From: UBA6772 sp965183875
GTDB lineage: Bacteria > Bacteroidota > Bacteroidia > Flavobacteriales > UBA7430
Length of the DNA stretch: 64,000 nucleotides
Direction of reading: 5' to 3'
Assembly: GCA_965183875.1 (NCBI GenBank)
Contig: CBCYMK010000031.1
Location: 5,821 to 69,820 of the forward strand
Shown here: positions 53,865 to 61,595 of the stretch, in pieces
How positions within the stretch are numbered: the stretch's first letter is position 1
How the letters are laid out: the number at the start of each line of letters is the position of its first letter
The notes under the pieces: generated by a model
Seen by the model: only the letters and a program-made list of their open reading frames with translations
Told to the model about the DNA's origin: nothing
Database searches by the model: none
Translations under genes and position numbers: made by a program

Positions 53865-54827
53865 TTATAAAAAAGGATGCTTAACTACCTCTAAGCCTGC
53901 TAAGGGATGATAATCTCCTACTAGGCCAACTGGTTTTTGCTTACGGATATCATGTACTATCTCTATAGAAGTACGAGCCTCTTCTATCCCAAACCCATTA
54001 CCAGCAATAATCTGTTTGTAAGACTCAGAATGTAAGTCGGTAAATCCATTAGAAAACTCAAGCTCATTCCCATCCACAACAATAGACCTATAAGTTGTTT
54101 GTCCAGCAGCTATTATTTCTTTTGGAAGAGTAGCTGCATTGATAGACAAAAACCAACGCACATTAGCGCGCTCTAACTGCAATAAACCTGCAGCTCTATC
54201 GTGTGTATGTAGTTGAACCGTATTACTTTTTACCTCTCCAAAAATCCAAGTTAACATATCAAAAAAGTGTATCCCTATATTGGTTGCTATACCTCCAGAC
54301 TTAGAAACATCTCCTTTCCATGAAGCATAATACCAAAGTCCTCTGGAAGTAATATAACTTAGGTCTACATCGTGAACAGTATCCAAAGGACTGGTTTCTA
54401 TTTTCTTTTTTAGAGCAATTATACTAGGGTGTAACCGAAGTTGGAGTATATTCCACACACGTTTGCCTGTTTCTTTTTCTAAACGCACTAGAGTGTCTAA
54501 ATTCCATGGATTTAACACTAGTGGTTTTTCACAAATGGCATGAGCGCCCCAACGCAATGCAGACTTAATATGTGCATCGTGTAAATAATTAGGAGAACAT
54601 ACCGACACATAATCTACTCCAGAAGAAGCATTTTGCAACTTATCCATATACCGATCAAAACGTTCGTATTCGGTAAAAAAAGAAGCATTTGGAAAAGAGG
54701 AGTCTAAAAACCCTACATTATCGTGCGGATCTATAGCAGCCACTAAATTACTACGGGTGTCTTTAATAGCTTTTATATGTCGCGGAGCTATATATCCCGA
54801 CAAACCAATCAGTGCAAAGTCTTTCAT
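53865..54827 (-). CDS. Gfo/Idh/MocA dehydrogenase, WlbA/WbpB-like
   Basis: A 320-residue NAD-dependent sugar-nucleotide dehydrogenase, resembling WlbA/WbpB, which oxidises the 3-hydroxyl of UDP-N-acetyl-glucosaminuronate. The N-terminal nucleotide domain begins FALIGLSGYIAPRHIKAIKD, the catalytic lysine lies in HAICEKPLVLNPWNL (near 101), and the C-terminal domain has LQLRLHPSIIALKK and GGIATNIGIHFFDMLTWIFG, the conserved His/Asp block. It overlaps the acetyltransferase gene upstream by 4 bases (ATGA), giving a two-gene unit. The product would be the keto sugar that an aminotransferase (WlbC/WbpE) aminates; no such gene is directly here. Confidence 0.85.
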   Translation of the reverse strand: MKDFALIGLSGYIAPRHIKAIKDTRSNLVAAIDPHDNVGFLDSSFPNASFFTEYERFDRYMDKLQNASSGVDYVSVCSPNYLHDAHIKSALRWGAHAICEKPLVLNPWNLDTLVRLEKETGKRVWNILQLRLHPSIIALKKKIETSPLDTVHDVDLSYITSRGLWYYASWKGDVSKSGGIATNIGIHFFDMLTWIFGEVKSNTVQLHTHDRAAGLLQLERANVRWFLSINAATLPKEIIAAGQTTYRSIVVDGNELEFSNGFTDLHSESYKQIIAGNGFGIEEARTSIEIVHDIRKQKPVGLVGDYHPLAGLEVVKHPFL

Positions 54828-55405
54828 ATCCTAGAGGCTTGTCCATTTTCAAGCTTGTACTGCTGATTGCTATCTTTACAAAAAGCATGTCCAGATGAAT
54901 CGAAATTCAGGCGATTTCCATGTGCACTCATCCAGCCAATTTGCTTAGATGGATTTCCTATAACGAGTGCATAGTCGGGAACAGACTTGGTAACTACCGT
55001 TCCTGCACCTACAAAAGCATACTCTCCTAAAGTAATACCACAAACGATAGTAGCATTAGCACCTATTGTAGCTCCCTTTTTAACTATTGTTGTTTCGTAA
55101 TCCCCACGTCGGTTAACCTCAGAGCGTGGATTATTTACATTGGTAAAAACACAAGAAGGACCTAAAAAAACATCGTCTTCACAAATTACTCCTGTGTAAA
55201 TAGAAACATTGTTTTGAACTTTTACATTATTACCAAGTACTACCCCTGGCGACACAACTACATTTTGGCCTAAATTGCAATTTGATCCCAAAATTGCACC
55301 TTCCATAATATGGGAAAAATGCCAAATTTTTGTCCCTAAACCAATAGTACATCCTGTATCTATAACAGCCGTTTCGTGCACTTGATATGTTTGTGATTCT
55401 TTCAT
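54824..55405 (-). CDS. sugar N-acetyltransferase, WlbB/WbpD-like
   Basis: A 193-residue left-handed beta-helix acetyltransferase. Many hexapeptide repeats run from AVIDTGCTIGLGTKIWHFSH through VVVSPGVVLGNNVKVQNNVS to GATIGANATIVCGITLGEYA and GAGTVVTKSVPDYALVIGNPS. The block TNVNNPRSEVNRRGDYETTIVKKGATIG is characteristic of WbpD/WlbB, which acetylate the 3-amino group of UDP-3-amino-2-acetamido-2,3-dideoxy-glucuronate with acetyl-CoA. With the overlapping wlbA-like gene downstream, it makes part of a UDP-2,3-diacetamido-2,3-dideoxy-uronate route for surface glycan or LPS. The start ATG faces repeat-rich DNA. Confidence 0.87.
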   Translation of the reverse strand: MKESQTYQVHETAVIDTGCTIGLGTKIWHFSHIMEGAILGSNCNLGQNVVVSPGVVLGNNVKVQNNVSIYTGVICEDDVFLGPSCVFTNVNNPRSEVNRRGDYETTIVKKGATIGANATIVCGITLGEYAFVGAGTVVTKSVPDYALVIGNPSKQIGWMSAHGNRLNFDSSGHAFCKDSNQQYKLENGQASRI

Positions 55406-55820
55406 CAGCGCTAAGATAAAAAAAGTCTTCGATTAAAACTCAGACTGACAGCATGAGAAAAGGGTTGAGTGGTGAGTGGTGAATGGTAAAACGTAAGTCG
55501 GAAGACGTAAAACGTAAATGGTGAATGGTGAATGGAAAAATGTAAATCGTAAGATGTAAAACGTAAATGGTAAATGGTGAATGGTCAGTGGTGAGTGGTG
55601 AGTGGTAAAACGGAAGTCGGAGAGGGTGTAAACTGAACTCTGTCTGAATAAAAATATTTTTTAACTTTATCCAAACACCTTCTCTAAATTCTCTAGCTAC
55701 TTAACTTCATTAAATCTCAGTATTCTGTATCCTGTTTTCTACTTAGCTACAAACAGAAATCCCAACCTATTGGTCGGGATTTTGTAGAAAATATAGAGTA
55801 TGTAATAGTGTTAGTCGATA
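55406..55820. repeat. GTGAATGG/GTAAAACG repeat field and a module end
   Basis: No gene is supported. A CTTCGATTAAAACTCAGACT copy (55425) is followed by about 160 bases of GGTGAATGG, GGTGAGTGG, GTAAAACGTAAAT and GGAAGACGTAAAACG short repeats (55460-55620), then CTTAACTTCATTAAATCTCA / GTATTCTGTATCCTG (55700-55735). A weak hairpin with ATCCCAACC and GGTCGGGAT (55759-55780) could end transcription of the nucleotidyltransferase gene on minus. Confidence 0.65.
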
Positions 55821-56243
55821 CTACTTTTTAAGCAACCAGCTACTCGATTGTATTTTTTCTCCGAGTCCATCGAGAAGCTCAATTCCCATAGCTTCACAAA
55901 TACTACGCTCTGGAATGGTATTATTATTTTGATCTCCGCCATTGGCAAAAGCCAGGGAATAATCTGAACCGTATTCCTTTGCTATCTTCTCTATTGTTTT
56001 ACAAACTGTTCTGTCTGTGTCTATAGATAAAACTGCATGGTCTACCGCCTTAATATTAGAGACAATAATCATGCGTTCTTCTTCTTCTTGAAACTCTGCA
56101 CTTCCTTTTAAGGCCCGTTGATGGTCATTGTTTACAATTACAAACAATTCATCGGTTAAAGCCTTAGCAGTATTAAAGTATTCTAAATGCCCTTTATGTA
56201 TCGGATTAAAATATCCTGAAACTATGATTGCTTTTTTCTTCAT
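55821..56243 (-). CDS. cytidylyltransferase-family nucleotidyltransferase
   Basis: A 140-residue single-domain protein of the nucleotidyltransferase/HIGH superfamily. GYFNPIHKGHLEYFNTAKAL holds the HxGH motif (H16, H19), and an ATP/CTP-binding Asn-Asp pair occurs in VIVNNDHQRALKG. The C-terminal ISSTx-like signature reads IQSSSWLLKK. Close relatives are glycerol-3-phosphate cytidylyltransferase and the adenylyltransferase half of HldE (D-glycero-beta-D-manno-heptose 1-phosphate). Its setting among sugar genes supports a surface-glycan precursor role, but the substrate is open. Repeat arrays flank it on both sides. Confidence 0.8.
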   Translation of the reverse strand: MKKKAIIVSGYFNPIHKGHLEYFNTAKALTDELFVIVNNDHQRALKGSAEFQEEEERMIIVSNIKAVDHAVLSIDTDRTVCKTIEKIAKEYGSDYSLAFANGGDQNNNTIPERSICEAMGIELLDGLGEKIQSSSWLLKK

Positions 56244-56319
56244 CTTCTATAACTTATTTTTTTGGACAGATAGGCTAAGATAACCCAATTTGAAGATTTG
56301 ACAATGTTGAAAACTGAAA

Positions 56320-56663
56320 TGAGGTAGTAGGTAGTAGGTAGTAGGAAATTAAAGAAGGTCAAAAGGTCTTGCAGTCAGATGAGTCGTTAAGGACTAGGAT
56401 GAATAGAAGAAGTGACTGATTAAAAAACGAAGACTAAGACGAAGGACAAAGACGAAATGATGGGGAAAAAAGTCGTGCAGTCTTGCGGTCAAATGAGTCG
56501 TTAAGAACTAGGATGGAGACAAGAAGTGACTGATTAAAAAACGAAGACAAAGACGAAATGATGGGGAAAAAAGTCGTGCAGTCTTGCGGTCAAATGAGTC
56601 GTTAAGGACTAGGATGAATAGAAGAAGTGACTGATTAAAAAACGAAGACAAAGACTAAGACGA
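56320..56663 (+). repeat. tandem array 4 of the dispersed repeat, first part
   Basis: About three units upstream of the element B copy, with the core AGTCTTGCGGTCAAATG at about 56474 and 56580 and GGACTAGGATGAATAGAAG at about 56391 and 56606. A short GTAGTAGGTAGTAGGTAGTAGG tract (56323-56343) begins the array, absent from arrays 1 and 2. Confidence 0.75.
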
Positions 56664-56985
56664 AATGATGACTTGAAAATCAAAAAATACTGCTCCAATA
56701 ATTTTATTTCTCGTCCTCATTTCTTTTAGTGAAAGAAGCGTATAAAATGAGTCTTGCAAAATGTTGTTTGACTTAAACGACTAAAAGGAGTTTGAGGAGT
56801 TCATTTTGCTGACCATTTTAAAGCTTATGGAACGTTAAGAAAGTATTGAAAATCATGAGTTCCATTGAAAATGGGTACACACGAACTAATTGAAGACATG
56901 TCCCGATAACTATCGGGATTTTGGAACTTTTTCATCAAGGAAAAAGTGGAAGCAATAAAGGTAAATACTTGGAGTAAATGAGAAA
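56664..56985 (+). repeat. element B, direct copy
   Basis: Nearly identical, in inverse orientation, to 43381-43735, but lacking the extra palindrome seen there. It keeps the TCCCGATAACTATCGGGA hairpin (56900-56917). It begins GAAAATCAAAAAATACTGC and ends near GGTAAATACTTGGAGTAAATG, and is flanked on both sides by array units. Frames crossing it on minus (56825-57125) have no family features and are treated as by-products. Confidence 0.8.
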
Positions 56986-57340
56986 AAAAACCAAAAGGTC
57001 GTGCGGTCAAATGAGTCAGTAGAGACTATTATGAAGAATGAATAACTAATTAAAAAACGAAGGACGAAGACTAAGACGAAATGAGGTAGTAGGAAAATAA
57101 AAAGGTCTTGCAGTCTTGCGGTCAAATGAGTCGTTAGAGACTAGGATGGAGAATGAATGACTAATTAAAAAACGAAGACTAAGACGAAGACAAAAACGAA
57201 ATGATGACGAAGACTAAAACAAAGACGAAGGCGAAAGGATGATTTGAGGAGTATTAGACAAATTCTCTTAACACTTTACCTACTTAACTTCATTAAATCT
57301 CTGTATTCTGACTCCTGTATTCTTCTTGATAACTATATAT
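56986..57340 (+). repeat. tandem array 4, second part
   Basis: About two units after the element B copy. AGAGACTATTATGAAGAATG (57021) matches array 3, and an expanded hexamer tract runs 57175-57230. The CTACTTAACTTCATTAAATC / CTCTGTATTCTG boundary-like module occurs at 57283-57310. Confidence 0.7.
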
Positions 57341-57343
57341 TTC

Positions 57344-57374
57344 ATAAAAAAAGCCCACCTAATCAGATGGGCTC
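57344..57374 (-). terminator. terminator of the bacillosamine-type glycan operon
   Basis: On minus, GCCCATCT-GATT-AGGTGGGC then T8 forms a strong intrinsic terminator, 33 bases after the stop of the last gene of the operon. Confidence 0.87.
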
Positions 57375-57406
57375 TATATTATAAGGGCAAGAAATTACTG
57401 TTCTAC

Positions 57407-59290
57407 TTACTTGTCTAATTTCTCGTAAACAGAATTGTTCGAAATATACTCTGGAACAAGATCTTTTAGTAGGGAAACCACTTTAAAGTTATCTACCTCT
57501 CTATTTACACTACAAATTTGTTCAATTTTTTTCTTCACCAATTCACTATCCATCACAGGAACCTTGGCGATCATTATCTTGTCGTGATAAGTAGGAATTG
57601 TATTCTCATCATTTGCCAATAACTCCTCATACAGCTTCTCCCCTGGCCTAAGTCCTGAAATTTTAATGTCTATATCCTCCGGAAAGTGAAGGCCAGACAA
57701 TTGTATCATCTTTATGGCTACATCGTATATCTTAACCGAATCGCCCATGTCAAACACATAAATCTCTCCCCCTTTCCCCATAACACCTGCTTCTAATACT
57801 AACTGACAAGCTTCTGGGATAGTCATAAAGTACCGGGTAATTTCTTTATGCGTAACGGTTAGAGGGCCACCCGCTTCAATTTGTTTTTTAAATAAAGGAA
57901 TTACAGAACCATTAGAGCCCAATACATTTCCAAAACGGGTAGTAATAAATTTAGTCTTCCCAGAATTTGCTATGCTAGAGGTATACATCTCCGCAACACG
58001 CTTTGTGGTACCCATCACATTGGTTGGGTTTACCGCCTTGTCTGTAGAAACCATTATAAACTTTTCTACGCTGTGGGATACCGATAAATCTGCTAGTAGT
58101 TTTGTACCACATACATTAACACGTATCGCCTCATAGGGGTTATCTTCCATTAAAGGTACGTGCTTATAGGCAGCTGCGTGAAATACCATTTGCGGCTTAT
58201 AGTACTCAAAGAGTTGTAACATTCTTTTTTCATCTCGTACATCAGCTACTTCAGAAGCAATTTCTTGTCCCCTATGCACAAACTCTTGTTGTAAATCGTA
58301 TAAAGGAGACTCTGCCTGATCTATTAATACCAGTTTATTTACCTGGCATCTAGAAATCTGTCTTGCTATTTCTGAACCTATAGAACCTGCTGCACCGGTA
58401 ATAAATACTACCTTTTCTTTCAACTCGGTTTGAATAAGTTGATTCTCCATTTCAATGGGAGCACGGTCTAATAAATCTTCAATTTTTACCTGCTTAATCT
58501 GACCTATATTTAACTCCCCATCGATCCACAATTCCATTGCGGGAACAATTTTAACTTTTACATTATGGGAGAGTAATCGATCGGTAATTTGCATTAACCG
58601 AGCGGGTCTAATATTCTGTATAGAGACGATTACCTCTTTCAGTCTATTTTTAAGAATGAATTCTCTGGTAAGTATATTGGAATCGTATACCATTACCCCA
58701 TCTATGGTCTTACCAACCTTCGTTTTATTATCGTCTATAAAACCAATTACATTAATTCCCTGCTTGGTATCTTTTAGTAATGCAGAATGGGTGATAAATC
58801 CAGAATCTCCCGCCCCATAGATAATCACATTAGTTTGAATTTTGAATTCTACTATAGCCCTTCTATACAATACCTTAAACACAAAACGACTGGCTATTAG
58901 TACCACTACATTTAATAGGTAATGGATTACTATGATAGAAAGTGGGATTGTAAAAGTGGGGAAAGCACCTATGCTTCTATTTAGCAAAACGATAACAACC
59001 AATAAACCGGCGAGTAAAGACACTGCATACATCACATTAGTGGCATCCTTTACCCCTGTATGACGAACAACTCCCTTATAAGAACCTATTATTAGAAAAC
59101 TCACCAAGGAAATGACAAAAACTAAAGGTTGTTGGTATAAGAAATCTTGGGTATCGAAATTGAAGGAAAAGTTGAAACGTATGAAGTAAGCCAGCACAAA
59201 AGTCTGAATTACCAAAATACAATCTATCGCAAGTACCAACCAACGAGAGGCATATTTATTCGCCGTTTTTAATAACTGTTTTTTAAACAT
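57407..59290 (-). CDS. UDP-sugar 4,6-dehydratase, PglF/WbpM-like
   Basis: A 627-residue membrane protein of the WbpM/PglF/CapD group. Four hydrophobic helices occupy about residues 15-150; then a first Rossmann-like part (VIIYGAGDSGFITHSALL) and the catalytic SDR domain from about 293 (VFITGAAGSIGSEIARQI). The active-site signature is SMK-type: serine in IMVSTDKAV, M425 and K429 in PTNVMGTTKRVAEM, as in WbpM, and unlike YxxxK dehydratases. It converts UDP-GlcNAc to UDP-2-acetamido-2,6-dideoxy-4-ketohexose, the first step toward bacillosamine. It overlaps the aminotransferase gene by 8 bases and is the last gene of the operon. Confidence 0.9.
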   Translation of the reverse strand: MFKKQLLKTANKYASRWLVLAIDCILVIQTFVLAYFIRFNFSFNFDTQDFLYQQPLVFVISLVSFLIIGSYKGVVRHTGVKDATNVMYAVSLLAGLLVVIVLLNRSIGAFPTFTIPLSIIVIHYLLNVVVLIASRFVFKVLYRRAIVEFKIQTNVIIYGAGDSGFITHSALLKDTKQGINVIGFIDDNKTKVGKTIDGVMVYDSNILTREFILKNRLKEVIVSIQNIRPARLMQITDRLLSHNVKVKIVPAMELWIDGELNIGQIKQVKIEDLLDRAPIEMENQLIQTELKEKVVFITGAAGSIGSEIARQISRCQVNKLVLIDQAESPLYDLQQEFVHRGQEIASEVADVRDEKRMLQLFEYYKPQMVFHAAAYKHVPLMEDNPYEAIRVNVCGTKLLADLSVSHSVEKFIMVSTDKAVNPTNVMGTTKRVAEMYTSSIANSGKTKFITTRFGNVLGSNGSVIPLFKKQIEAGGPLTVTHKEITRYFMTIPEACQLVLEAGVMGKGGEIYVFDMGDSVKIYDVAIKMIQLSGLHFPEDIDIKISGLRPGEKLYEELLANDENTIPTYHDKIMIAKVPVMDSELVKKKIEQICSVNREVDNFKVVSLLKDLVPEYISNNSVYEKLDK

Positions 59291-60404
59291 TCATAACTCC
59301 TTTTATGACACTAACAACTCTATTTAAATCTTCTTTAGTCAAGTTAGATCCACTTGGCAAGCATAAACCTTTTTCAAATAAATCTTCTGACACTCCATTT
59401 TTATAAGCAGGATAATTCTCAAAAACTGGCTGCTGATGCATTGGCTTCCATAGTGGACGTGCCTCAATATTTTCTTTAGCTAAAGCCAATCTTATTTTTT
59501 CCCTTTGCTTAAAAGACTTTGTTAAAATACAGCTTAACCATCTATTAGAAAAGAAGCCTTCTGGTTCTTGTAAAAAGGTAATTCCAATTATACTACTTAG
59601 GTTTTCAAGATAATAGGTATGATTCGCTCTTCGAGCTGACACTCTATCATCCAACACTTCCATTTGTCCTCTTCCTATACCTGCCACAATATTACTCATA
59701 CGATAATTATAACCTATTTCAGAATGCAGATAATGGGGGGCATCATCTCTAGCTTGAGTGGCAAGAAATATTGCTTTTTTGCAATATTCAACATTGTTTG
59801 AGACCAAAGCACCACCACCAGAGGTCGTAATAATTTTGTTTCCATTGAATGAGTAAATCCCTAACTCTCCTAGAGTACCCATCGCCTTACCTTTATAAGT
59901 AGAACCTATAGCTTCTGCAGCATCTTCAATAACAGGGATACTGTATTTAGAAGCTATAGCCATAATTTCATCCATTTTTGAAGGCATACCATACAAATGG
60001 ACCAAAATGATTGCCTTTGGCTTTTTGCCTTTTGAAATTCTATCTTCAATGGCTTCTTCCAACAAAACAGGGCACATATTCCAAGTCTCTTTTTCTGAAT
60101 CAATAAATACCGGTATTGCCTTTTGGTAAACAATTGGGTTTGCTGAAGCCGAAAAAGTAAATGTAGAACATAAGACCTCATCATCAGACTCAATTCCTAG
60201 TAGGATTAATGCCAAGTGAATTGCAGCTGTACCAGAACTTAATACCGATGCTGCTTTAACACCGGTATAGTTAATAATATCCTGCTCAAAACCGTTAACA
60301 TTAGGTCCTAAAGGGGCAACCCAATTGGTGTCGTATGCTTCTTGAACATATTGCATCTCCTTACCTCCCATATGTGGAGAGGATAGCCAAATTTTATCTT
60401 TCAT
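59283..60404 (-). CDS. DegT/DnrJ/EryC1 sugar aminotransferase, PglE-like
   Basis: A 373-residue PLP-dependent aminotransferase. The N-terminal block begins IWLSSPHMGGKEMQYVQEAY, SSGTAAIHLAL binds the PLP phosphate, EDAAEAIGSTYKG holds the aspartate that contacts the pyridine nitrogen, and the PLP lysine is K190 in SFNGNKIITTSGGG. It resembles PglE, which aminates the 4-keto sugar made by the dehydratase encoded 8 bases within the next gene. The overlaps on both sides (11 bases with the acetyltransferase, 8 with the dehydratase) support one coordinated pathway to UDP-4-amino-4,6-dideoxy-GlcNAc. Confidence 0.9.
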   Translation of the reverse strand: MKDKIWLSSPHMGGKEMQYVQEAYDTNWVAPLGPNVNGFEQDIINYTGVKAASVLSSGTAAIHLALILLGIESDDEVLCSTFTFSASANPIVYQKAIPVFIDSEKETWNMCPVLLEEAIEDRISKGKKPKAIILVHLYGMPSKMDEIMAIASKYSIPVIEDAAEAIGSTYKGKAMGTLGELGIYSFNGNKIITTSGGGALVSNNVEYCKKAIFLATQARDDAPHYLHSEIGYNYRMSNIVAGIGRGQMEVLDDRVSARRANHTYYLENLSSIIGITFLQEPEGFFSNRWLSCILTKSFKQREKIRLALAKENIEARPLWKPMHQQPVFENYPAYKNGVSEDLFEKGLCLPSGSNLTKEDLNRVVSVIKGVMNV

Positions 60405-60993
60405 TGTACTTTATTATTTTCCCTGGATTTCCAACGACAACCGCATAATCTGGAATATTATTAATAACTACAGCCCCTGCTCCAATTGTAGCCCACTTCC
60501 CAATTTTTAAATTAGGTGAAACAACGGCACCTGCACCGATATGAGAGCCTTCAGAAACATGAATACCACCACACAGAACTGCACCAGGGCTTAGATGTAT
60601 ATAATCCTCAATTACACAATCATGATCTATACTAGATGATGTATTGATAATGCAATGTTTTCCAATAACTGTTGAATTGTTTATAGTAGCTGAAGCCATA
60701 ACAACCGTACCTTCCCCAATAGAAACCGACTCATCGATAACTGATTGTGGATGTGTAGCGATCTGATACTTTAATGTTGTATAAGAATCTGAAATACGTT
60801 TACGGGTATAATTATCACCTATAGAAATAATTGCCTCTGTATAATCTGGGATTCCGCTTATAGGACTATTTACAGGAATAGAATTAAATTTTTCTAATTT
60901 GCGGTCGTCATATAAACACACAACATCAAAACCCGACAAGTCTAGGATATCTCTTATTACTTTCGAATGACCACTAGCTCCAATAAGTACCAT
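60394..60993 (-). CDS. sugar O/N-acetyltransferase, PglD-like
   Basis: A 199-residue acetyltransferase of the NeuD/PglD family: N-terminal LIGASGHSKVIRDILDL Rossmann-like domain, which binds the sugar nucleotide, and a C-terminal left-handed beta-helix with hexapeptides from SVSIGEGTVVMASATINNST to GAGAVVINNIPDYAVVVGNP. The catalytic histidine would be in INTSSSIDHDCVIEDY. PglD acetylates the 4-amino group to give UDP-2,4-diacetamido-2,4,6-trideoxy-hexose (bacillosamine). It sits in the right order: it overlaps the PglE-like gene by 11 bases and the sugar transferase gene by 1. Confidence 0.9.
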   Translation of the reverse strand: MVLIGASGHSKVIRDILDLSGFDVVCLYDDRKLEKFNSIPVNSPISGIPDYTEAIISIGDNYTRKRISDSYTTLKYQIATHPQSVIDESVSIGEGTVVMASATINNSTVIGKHCIINTSSSIDHDCVIEDYIHLSPGAVLCGGIHVSEGSHIGAGAVVSPNLKIGKWATIGAGAVVINNIPDYAVVVGNPGKIIKYNER

Positions 60994-61595
60994 TAATTTC
61001 CTTTAAATTTTTCCATTGTAACAGAATCCGAAGAAGAAATCCCTTCTCGTATAAAGACCTTCTTGACAGTCAAAAATAATATTTTAATATCCAATAAAAA
61101 AGACTGGTTACGAACATACCAAACATCAAGTTTAAACTTTTCATTCCAAGAAATGGCATTTCTACCATTCACTTGTGCCCAACCTGTTATCCCAGGCCTA
61201 ACCTTATGACGCAAAGACTGCTCTTCGGAATATAAAGGTAAATACTCAACCAATAGCGGGCGAGGTCCTACTAAACTCATATCACCTTTTAACACATTTA
61301 GCAATTGGGGGATTTCATCTAAAGATGTTTTCCTTATAAAGGCTCCTACAGGAGTTAAGCGCTCTGCATCTGACAATAAAACACCCTTAGCATCCTTTTT
61401 GTCGTTCATGGTTTTAAACTTTAGGATTTTGAATAACGTTCCGTTTTTCCCAGGGCGAGTTTGAAAGAAAAAAGGTGTTCCTTGGTTTGCAAAAAACAAT
61501 CCGATAGTAACCAATACTAATAACGGGCTTAATATGACAAAGCCTATCAAAGCTATGACTATATCTATCTCGTATTTTAAAAAAGAATTATACAC
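60993..61595 (-). CDS. initiating phosphosugar transferase, PglC-like
   Basis: A 200-residue monotopic phosphoglycosyl transferase (sugar transferase family) that puts the first sugar phosphate on undecaprenyl phosphate. The N-terminal re-entrant membrane helix is YEIDIVIALIGFVILSPLLVL (residues 8-28). Conserved blocks are FKILKFKTMND, the catalytic Asp-Glu of RKTSLDEIPQLLNVLKGDMS, GPRPLLVEYLPLYSEEQ and RPGITGWAQVNGRNAI. The short length matches PglC, which uses UDP-diNAcBac, rather than the long WbaP form. The gene overlaps its neighbours (TAATG-like with PglD; 8 bases with the glycosyltransferase). Confidence 0.93.
   Translation of the reverse strand: MYNSFLKYEIDIVIALIGFVILSPLLVLVTIGLFFANQGTPFFFQTRPGKNGTLFKILKFKTMNDKKDAKGVLLSDAERLTPVGAFIRKTSLDEIPQLLNVLKGDMSLVGPRPLLVEYLPLYSEEQSLRHKVRPGITGWAQVNGRNAISWNEKFKLDVWYVRNQSFLLDIKILFLTVKKVFIREGISSSDSVTMEKFKGN

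Noticed and set aside
56825..57125. Two overlapping frames on minus inside element B (56825-57010 and 56910-57125).
   Set aside because: They match the repeat element, are not continued in its inverted copy, and encode simple Phe/Val/Ser-rich stretches.
45060..57340. Repeat arrays as CRISPR arrays.
   Set aside because: The units are 100 bases or longer, imperfect, and joined without unique spacers of even length; no cas genes are in the window.
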